Source: Pseudomonas putida (lineage in GTDB: Bacteria; Pseudomonadota; Gammaproteobacteria; Pseudomonadales; Pseudomonadaceae). From it: a stretch of DNA of 64,000 bases. This document shows, in pieces, positions 59,284 to 64,000 of the stretch. The translations under genes and the position numbers were made by a program. The stretch covers positions 140,001 to 204,000 of the forward strand of contig NZ_JANHLD010000005.1 of NCBI RefSeq assembly GCF_028682455.1, written 5' to 3'. The notes below the pieces were generated by a model that was not told the DNA's origin, searched no databases, and saw only the letters and a program-made list of their open reading frames with translations. How positions within the stretch are numbered: the stretch's first letter is position 1; the number at the start of each line of letters is the position of its first letter.

Positions 59284-61680
59284 CTAATGCGTGCTAATTC
59301 TTTCCTTGGAATCGCTGTCGCGCTTTTCATCCTTGGCGACAATCTCGGGAGCCACATCTGGCAAGGGCTCCGGGGCGTATTGCAGCGCAATTTGGAGGAC
59401 TTCGTCAATCCATTTGACCGGTTTAATCTGTAGATCCTGCTTAATATTCTCAGGAATTTCCTTCAAATCACGCACATTCTCTTCAGGAATGATCACGGTC
59501 TTGATTCCACCGCGGTGCGCCGCCAGCAATTTCTCTTTAAGACCGCCAATGGCCAGCACCTGCCCACGCAGGGTAATTTCACCGGTCATGGCCACATCGG
59601 CCCGTACCGGAATCTGCGTCAGCGCCGAAACCAGGGCAGTGCACATGCCGATACCGGCACTCGGACCATCCTTGGGAGTGGCGCCTTCAGGCATGTGGAT
59701 GTGGGTGTCGCGCTTCTCGTGGAAGTCGGCAGGAATACCCAGGCTTCTTGCCCGGCTGCGCACCACTGTCTGCGCGGCGGTGATCGACTCGACCATCACA
59801 TCGCCCAACGAGCCGGTCTTGATCAACTGGCCCTTGCCCGGAATCACGGCCGCTTCGATGGTCAGCAACTCGCCACCGACCTGGGTCCAGGCCAGGCCCG
59901 TGACCTGGCCGACCTGGTCCTGCTGCTCTGCCAGGCCGTAACGGAACTTGCGCACCCCGAGGAAGTGCTCCAGCTGCTCGCCGGTGACCTTGACCGCCAC
60001 TTGCTTGAGGCCGGCATGCTCCTTGACCACCTTACGGCAGACCTTGGCGATCTGGCGCTCCAGGCCCCGCACGCCCGCTTCACGGGTGTAGTAGCGGATG
60101 ATGTCGCGGATGGCCGACACGTCGACTTCCAGCTCGCCCTTCTTGAGGCCGTTGGCCTTGATCTGCTTGGGCGTCAGGTACTTGACCGCGATGTTGATCT
60201 TTTCGTCTTCGGTGTAGCCCGGCAGACGAATGACTTCCATCCGGTCCAGCAACGCTGGCGGAATGTTCATCGAGTTGGAGGTGCAGAGGAACATCACATC
60301 GGAAAGGTCGTAGTCGACTTCCAGGTAGTGATCGTTGAAGTTGTGGTTCTGCTCTGGATCGAGCACCTCGAGCAGCGCCGAGGCCGGATCGCCACGCATG
60401 TCGCTGCCCATCTTATCGATTTCGTCCAGCAGGAACAGCGGATTGCGTACGCCCACCTTGGTCATTTTCTGGATCAAGCGACCCGGCATCGAACCGATGT
60501 AGGTACGACGGTGGCCACGAATCTCGGCCTCATCGCGCACACCGCCCAGGGCCATGCGCACGAACTTGCGGTTGGTGGCACTGGCGATCGACTCGGCCAG
60601 GGACGTTTTACCCACACCCGGCGGCCCAACCAGGCACAGCACGGGGCCACGGATCTTCTTCACACGCTTCTGTACGGCGAGGTACTCGAGGATACGCTCC
60701 TTGACCTCCTCCAGGCCGTAATGGTCGGCATCGAGGATTTCTTCAGCCTTGGCCAGGTCCAGGCGCACCTTGCTCTGGGCCTTCCACGGCACTTGCACCA
60801 GCCAGTCCAGGTAAGAACGCACCACGGTGGCTTCGGCAGACATCGGCGACATCTGCTTCAGCTTGTTCAGCTCGGCCTGGGCCTTGGCATAGGCGTCCTT
60901 CGGCAGGCCGGCGGCGTCGAGGCGCTTTTTCAGCTCTTCGACTTCGTTGTGGCCTTCTTCACTGTCGCCCAGCTCTTTCTGAATGGCCTTCATTTGCTCA
61001 TTCAGGTAGTACTCGCGCTGGCTGCGCTCCATCTGTTTCTTGACGCGACCACGGATGCGCTTCTCGACCTGCAGCAGGTCGATTTCAGCATCCAGCAGCG
61101 CCATGACATGCTCGACGCGGGTCGGCAGGTCGAGAATTTCGAGGATTTCCTGCTTCTGCTCGATCTTCAGGGCCATGTGCGCGGCCATGGTGTCGACCAG
61201 GCGCCCTGGCTCATCGATGCTGTTGAGCGACGACAGGACTTCAGCCGGGACTTTCTTGCCCAGCTGAACGTATTGTTCAAATTGTGACAACAAGCTACGA
61301 ACGAAGACTTCAGACTCGCGCTCGGCGGTCTGCGACTCGTCGATGAGCGAGACTTCGGCACGGATATGGCCGTCGACTTCGTTGAAACGCTCAACCGCAC
61401 CGCGCTGCTCACCCTCGACCAGCACCTTGACGGTGCCATCGGGCAGTTTGAGCAGTTGCAGGACAGTGGCAATGGTACCGACACGGTACAGGGCGTCTTC
61501 GCCAGGATCGTCGTCAGCGGGGTTCTTCTGGGCCAGCAGGAGGATCTGCTTTTCGCCCGTCATTGCGGCCTCGAGGGCTTCGATGGACTTCTCGCGACCC
61601 ACGAACAGTGGGATAACCATGTGCGGATAGACGACGACATCGCGCAATGGCAAAAGAGGCAAGTCGAGGGTGGTCTTCAT
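59284..61680 (-). CDS. lon: ATP-dependent protease Lon
   Basis: A 798-residue homo-oligomeric AAA+ protease that degrades misfolded and specific regulatory proteins. N-terminal substrate-binding domain (about 1-310, starting LPLLPLRDVVVYPHMV), AAA+ module with Walker A GPPGVGKTSLAES (near 355) and Walker B PLFLLDEIDKMG, and protease domain with the Ser674/Lys717 dyad in PKDGPSAGIGM and GGLKEKLLA. The start has GAGGCG upstream. A sigma32-like promoter lies 60-88 bases before the ATG. Confidence 0.97.
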   Translation of the reverse strand: MKTTLDLPLLPLRDVVVYPHMVIPLFVGREKSIEALEAAMTGEKQILLLAQKNPADDDPGEDALYRVGTIATVLQLLKLPDGTVKVLVEGEQRGAVERFNEVDGHIRAEVSLIDESQTAERESEVFVRSLLSQFEQYVQLGKKVPAEVLSSLNSIDEPGRLVDTMAAHMALKIEQKQEILEILDLPTRVEHVMALLDAEIDLLQVEKRIRGRVKKQMERSQREYYLNEQMKAIQKELGDSEEGHNEVEELKKRLDAAGLPKDAYAKAQAELNKLKQMSPMSAEATVVRSYLDWLVQVPWKAQSKVRLDLAKAEEILDADHYGLEEVKERILEYLAVQKRVKKIRGPVLCLVGPPGVGKTSLAESIASATNRKFVRMALGGVRDEAEIRGHRRTYIGSMPGRLIQKMTKVGVRNPLFLLDEIDKMGSDMRGDPASALLEVLDPEQNHNFNDHYLEVDYDLSDVMFLCTSNSMNIPPALLDRMEVIRLPGYTEDEKINIAVKYLTPKQIKANGLKKGELEVDVSAIRDIIRYYTREAGVRGLERQIAKVCRKVVKEHAGLKQVAVKVTGEQLEHFLGVRKFRYGLAEQQDQVGQVTGLAWTQVGGELLTIEAAVIPGKGQLIKTGSLGDVMVESITAAQTVVRSRARSLGIPADFHEKRDTHIHMPEGATPKDGPSAGIGMCTALVSALTQIPVRADVAMTGEITLRGQVLAIGGLKEKLLAAHRGGIKTVIIPEENVRDLKEIPENIKQDLQIKPVKWIDEVLQIALQYAPEPLPDVAPEIVAKDEKRDSDSKERISTH

Positions 61681-61739
61681 GATTTCGCCTCTACAGCGGC
61701 CTTATGGCCGGAAACCGGTGGAATTTGAGCGTGAAGTTA

Positions 61740-61768
61740 ATGTGGGGGCAGGCCCGCAAAAAAACAAG
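61740..61768 (-). promoter_or_regulatory. Candidate heat-shock (sigma32) promoter of lon
   Basis: On the minus strand CTTGTT (61763-61768) is followed after 15 bases by CCCCACAT (61740-61747), close to the sigma32 consensus CTTGAA-N13-15-CCCCATNT. It lies between the clpX terminator and the lon start. Heat-shock control of lon is established in E. coli; here it is an inference from the match. Confidence 0.5.
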
Positions 61769-61787
61769 CTCCACGACAGGAAAAGCA

Positions 61788-61807
61788 AAGGGGCCCGAAG
61801 GCCCCTT
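61788..61807 (-). terminator. Terminator of clpX
   Basis: Stem AAGGGGCC/GGCCCCTT with loop CGAA, followed on the minus strand by TTGCTTTTCC. It separates clpX from lon. Confidence 0.85.
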
Positions 61808-61830
61808 GCAGATTCGAGCCGTTTGGCGAC

Positions 61831-63114
61831 TCAGACGTCGGGTGCAGCCTTGGCTTGCGGCTCGCTGTTCTCATAGATCAACAGCGGCTGCGAAGAGCCA
61901 TCGATGACGCTCTCGTCGATCACCACCTTGCTGACATCCTTCTGCGAAGGAATCTCGTACATGGTGTCGAGCAGGATGCCTTCGAGGATCGAGCGCAGGC
62001 CACGAGCACCCGTCTTGCGCTCCAGGGCCTTGCGGGCCACGGACTTGAGCGCATCACTGCGGAACTCGAGGTCTACACCTTCCATTTCGAACAGCTTGGC
62101 GTACTGCTTGGTGAGGGCATTCTTCGGCTCGGTGAGAATCTGCATCAAGGCAGCTTCGTCGAGTTCGTCGAGGGTAGCCAGCACCGGCAGACGACCCACG
62201 AATTCCGGGATCAGACCGAACTTGACCAGATCGTCAGGCTCGACCTCACGCAGCGATTCGCCAACCTTCTTGCCTTCCTGCTTGCTGCGCACTTCGGCAC
62301 CGAAGCCGATGCCGCCGCGGGTGGAACGGTTCTGGATGACCTTTTCCAGGCCCGAGAACGCACCACCGCAGATGAACAGGATGTTACGCGTATCGACCTG
62401 CAGGAACTCCTGCTGCGGATGCTTGCGGCCACCTTGCGGCGGAACCGAGGCAACCGTGCCTTCGATCAGCTTGAGCAGCGCCTGCTGCACGCCCTCGCCC
62501 GAGACGTCACGGGTGATGGACGGGTTGTCCGACTTGCGCGAGATCTTGTCGATTTCGTCGATGTAGACAATGCCCATCTGGGCCTTTTCCACGTCGTAGT
62601 CGCACTTTTGCAGCAATTTCTGAATGATGTTCTCGACGTCCTCACCCACGTAACCGGCTTCGGTCAGGGTGGTGGCATCGGCGATGGTGAACGGTACATT
62701 CAACAGACGCGCGAGGGTTTCGGCGAGCAGGGTCTTACCCGAGCCCGTCGGACCGATCAACAGGATGTTACTCTTGCCGAGTTCGACGTCGTCGTTCTTC
62801 TTGTCGCGTTGGTTCAGGCGCTTGTAGTGGTTGTACACCGCTACCGCCAGTACCTTTTTGGCACGTTCCTGACCAATGACGTACTGGTCCAGGATGGTGC
62901 TGATTTCTTTCGGCGAAGGCAGTTTATGCGCGCTGCTTTCGGCCTGGGCTTCCTGCACCTCCTCACGGATGATGTCGTTGCACAGGTCGACGCACTCGTC
63001 GCAGATAAATACCGAGGGGCCGGCAATCAACTTGCGCACTTCGTGCTGGCTTTTGCCGCAGAAGGAGCAATAGAGCAATTTGCCGTTGTCCTCGCCGTTA
63101 CGGGTGTCAGTCAT
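61831..63114 (-). CDS. clpX: ATP-dependent Clp protease ATPase subunit ClpX
   Basis: A 427-residue AAA+ unfoldase that feeds ClpP. The N-terminal zinc-binding domain has the four cysteines Cys16, Cys19, Cys38 and Cys41. Walker A is LLIGPTGSGKTLLAETL (near 120), Walker B IVYIDEIDKI. The pore loop (GYVG, in LTEAGYVGEDVENII) and the ClpP-docking IGF loop (RGGIGFGAEV) are intact. ATG 63114. Located downstream of clpP as in most gammaproteobacteria. Confidence 0.97.
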   Translation of the reverse strand: MTDTRNGEDNGKLLYCSFCGKSQHEVRKLIAGPSVFICDECVDLCNDIIREEVQEAQAESSAHKLPSPKEISTILDQYVIGQERAKKVLAVAVYNHYKRLNQRDKKNDDVELGKSNILLIGPTGSGKTLLAETLARLLNVPFTIADATTLTEAGYVGEDVENIIQKLLQKCDYDVEKAQMGIVYIDEIDKISRKSDNPSITRDVSGEGVQQALLKLIEGTVASVPPQGGRKHPQQEFLQVDTRNILFICGGAFSGLEKVIQNRSTRGGIGFGAEVRSKQEGKKVGESLREVEPDDLVKFGLIPEFVGRLPVLATLDELDEAALMQILTEPKNALTKQYAKLFEMEGVDLEFRSDALKSVARKALERKTGARGLRSILEGILLDTMYEIPSQKDVSKVVIDESVIDGSSQPLLIYENSEPQAKAAPDV

Positions 63115-63147
63115 TCGATCGATCCAATCCGGTAGGCTTGCAACACA

Positions 63148-63176
63148 AGATGAAGGCAATTGCGGGCTTTTTCAAG
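63148..63176 (-). promoter_or_regulatory. Candidate heat-shock (sigma32) promoter of clpX
   Basis: On the minus strand a perfect CTTGAAA (63170-63176) is followed after 13 bases by CCTTCATCT (63148-63156), a partial match to CCCCATNT. It lies 34-62 bases before the clpX ATG, in the clpP-clpX intergenic region. Confidence 0.45.
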
Positions 63177-63179
63177 TCC

Positions 63180-63208
63180 GCAGGTGGCGAGAAGGCCCGG
63201 CCACCTGC
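63180..63208 (-). terminator. Hairpin after clpP
   Basis: A 9-bp stem GCAGGTGGC/GCCACCTGC with an 11-base loop lies 12 bases after the clpP stop. No T-run follows on the minus strand, so it is probably a partial terminator or mRNA-stabilising structure between clpP and clpX. Confidence 0.5.
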
Positions 63209-63220
63209 TTTGGCGCCTTG

Positions 63221-63862
63221 TCAGACAGCCATTTGCCGCTTGTCGTGAACCGAGTCGATCAGGCCGTACTCGGCGGCACGTTGCGCGCTCATGAAATTGT
63301 CGCGATTGGTATCGCGCTCGATGGTCTCCAGGTCCTGCCCGGTGTGGTAGGCCAGCAGCTCGTTCAGACGCGACTTGATCTGCAGGATTTCCTTGGCATG
63401 GATCTCGATATCCGAGGCCTGACCCTGGAAGCCACCCAGTGGCTGGTGAATCATTACCCGCGAGTTCGGCAGGCAGTGACGCTTGCCCTTGGCACCGGCG
63501 GCGAGCAGGAAGGCGCCCATGGAGCACGCCTGACCGATACAGGTCGTGGAGACGTCGGGCTTGATGAACTGCATGGTGTCGTAGATCGACATGCCCGCAG
63601 TCACCGAACCGCCCGGCGAGTTGATGTAGAGATGGATATCCTTGTCCGGGTTTTCCGCTTCAAGGAACAGCAGTTGCGCTGCAATCAGGTTGGCCATGTA
63701 GTCCTCTACCGGGCCCACCAGAAAGATCACCCGCTCCTTCAGGAGGCGCGAGTAGATGTCATAGGCGCGTTCGCCACGAGCGGATTGCTCGATAACCATC
63801 GGGACCAGGCCGCCTGCGGCCTGGATGTCAGAGCTCTGCTGATAATAAGAATTGCGGGACAT
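63221..63862 (-). CDS. clpP: ATP-dependent Clp protease proteolytic subunit
   Basis: A 213-residue serine protease forming the tetradecameric barrel used by ClpX and ClpA. The catalytic triad is Ser114 in GQACSMGAF, His139 in SRVMIHQPLGG and Asp188 in RDTNRDNF. The N-terminal region before about residue 15 is probably removed by self-processing. ATG 63862 is preceded by AGGA. The GTG at 63871 is less likely. Confidence 0.97.
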   Translation of the reverse strand: MSRNSYYQQSSDIQAAGGLVPMVIEQSARGERAYDIYSRLLKERVIFLVGPVEDYMANLIAAQLLFLEAENPDKDIHLYINSPGGSVTAGMSIYDTMQFIKPDVSTTCIGQACSMGAFLLAAGAKGKRHCLPNSRVMIHQPLGGFQGQASDIEIHAKEILQIKSRLNELLAYHTGQDLETIERDTNRDNFMSAQRAAEYGLIDSVHDKRQMAV

Positions 63863-63901
63863 GTCCTGCACTCACTCCCAAATAGTCATGTCTTGAATAC
63901 G

Positions 63902-63929
63902 CACAAGCCAGCTCGAAGGCTGGCTTGTG
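63902..63929. terminator. Hairpin between tig and clpP
   Basis: An 11-bp stem CACAAGCCAGC/GCTGGCTTGTG with a 6-base loop lies about 25 bases after the tig stop. The T-run is on the plus side and not on the minus side, so termination of tig is probably incomplete and some transcripts may continue into clpP. Confidence 0.6.
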
Positions 63930-63953
63930 GTGTTTTCCTACGAGAGAAGGAAA

Positions 63954-64000
63954 TCAGTCAGCGGCAGGAGCCTGCGCTGGCTTGACAGCTTCTTCGTACG
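63954..64000 (-). CDS. tig: Trigger factor, C-terminal end (partial)
   Basis: Only the last 14 codons and the stop are inside the window, reading YEEAVKPAQAPAAD. The final residues resemble the C-terminus of Pseudomonas trigger factor, and the position directly upstream of clpP-clpX-lon is its conserved place. Trigger factor is the ribosome-bound folding chaperone. Confidence 0.8.
   Translation of the reverse strand, partial: YEEAVKPAQAPAAD

Overview
The window is GC-rich chromosomal DNA from a Pseudomonas, most likely of the P. putida group. This is inferred from protein families and gene order, since no database search was possible. Pointers are the block tig-clpP-clpX-lon-hupB-ppiD-yejFEBA-mltD-gloB-rnhA-dnaQ-ldcA, the fused-A/B Mrp antiporter operon, the fadDx-type beta-oxidation cluster beside phnWX, and REP-like palindromes of the Pseudomonas type. 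No prophage, IS element, CRISPR array or tRNA gene was seen, and no gene looks frameshifted.

Layout. 1-1260: the 5' half of a 16S rRNA gene (minus strand) with its antitermination leader and three tandem sigma70 promoters. 1290-11935: exporters and small-molecule enzymes: rhtA, a small lipoprotein, a long aminopeptidase P, a DUF3182-like protein overlapping an alpha/beta hydrolase, an ABM-fold protein, a FAD/NAD(P) protein, a GlxA/AraC regulator, an isochorismatase-like hydrolase, and an XRE-cupin regulator divergent from a second EamA exporter. 12085-18151: the six-gene Mrp/Pha Na+(K+)/H+ antiporter operon. 18148-23840: small unknown genes, a soluble-type chemoreceptor, a two-cysteine DksA paralogue and a hybrid histidine kinase. 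23824-26817: ercA, an orphan pqqA and an aldehyde dehydrogenase, which together resemble a PQQ/alcohol-oxidation control module. 26987-31558: one 1523-residue DUF6543 (dermonecrotic-toxin-like) protein. 31637-38338: a compact five-gene acyl-CoA degradation operon with an AraC regulator. 38413-41374: a LysR regulator and phnWX for 2-aminoethylphosphonate breakdown. 41461-49175: flavoprotein reductase, lysine decarboxylase, dnaQ, rnhA, methyltransferase, glyoxalase II and MltD. 49298-56706: a Yej-type peptide ABC importer with two tandem solute-binding proteins. 56795-64000: envelope foldase PpiD, nucleoid protein HU, and the Lon/ClpX/ClpP proteolysis block, ending in the last codons of tig.

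Most of the window is housekeeping or well-known metabolism. The most unusual signals are: (1) a near-identical 18-bp site at almost the same distance upstream of two EamA exporter genes 9.6 kb apart, one copy overlapping the likely start of an XRE-cupin regulator; (2) a lone pqqA immediately upstream of ercA and a histidine kinase, without the other pqq genes; (3) the large toxin-like gene, whose Shine-Dalgarno can be folded into a hairpin; and (4) a REP palindrome that supplies the last 11 codons of yejF.
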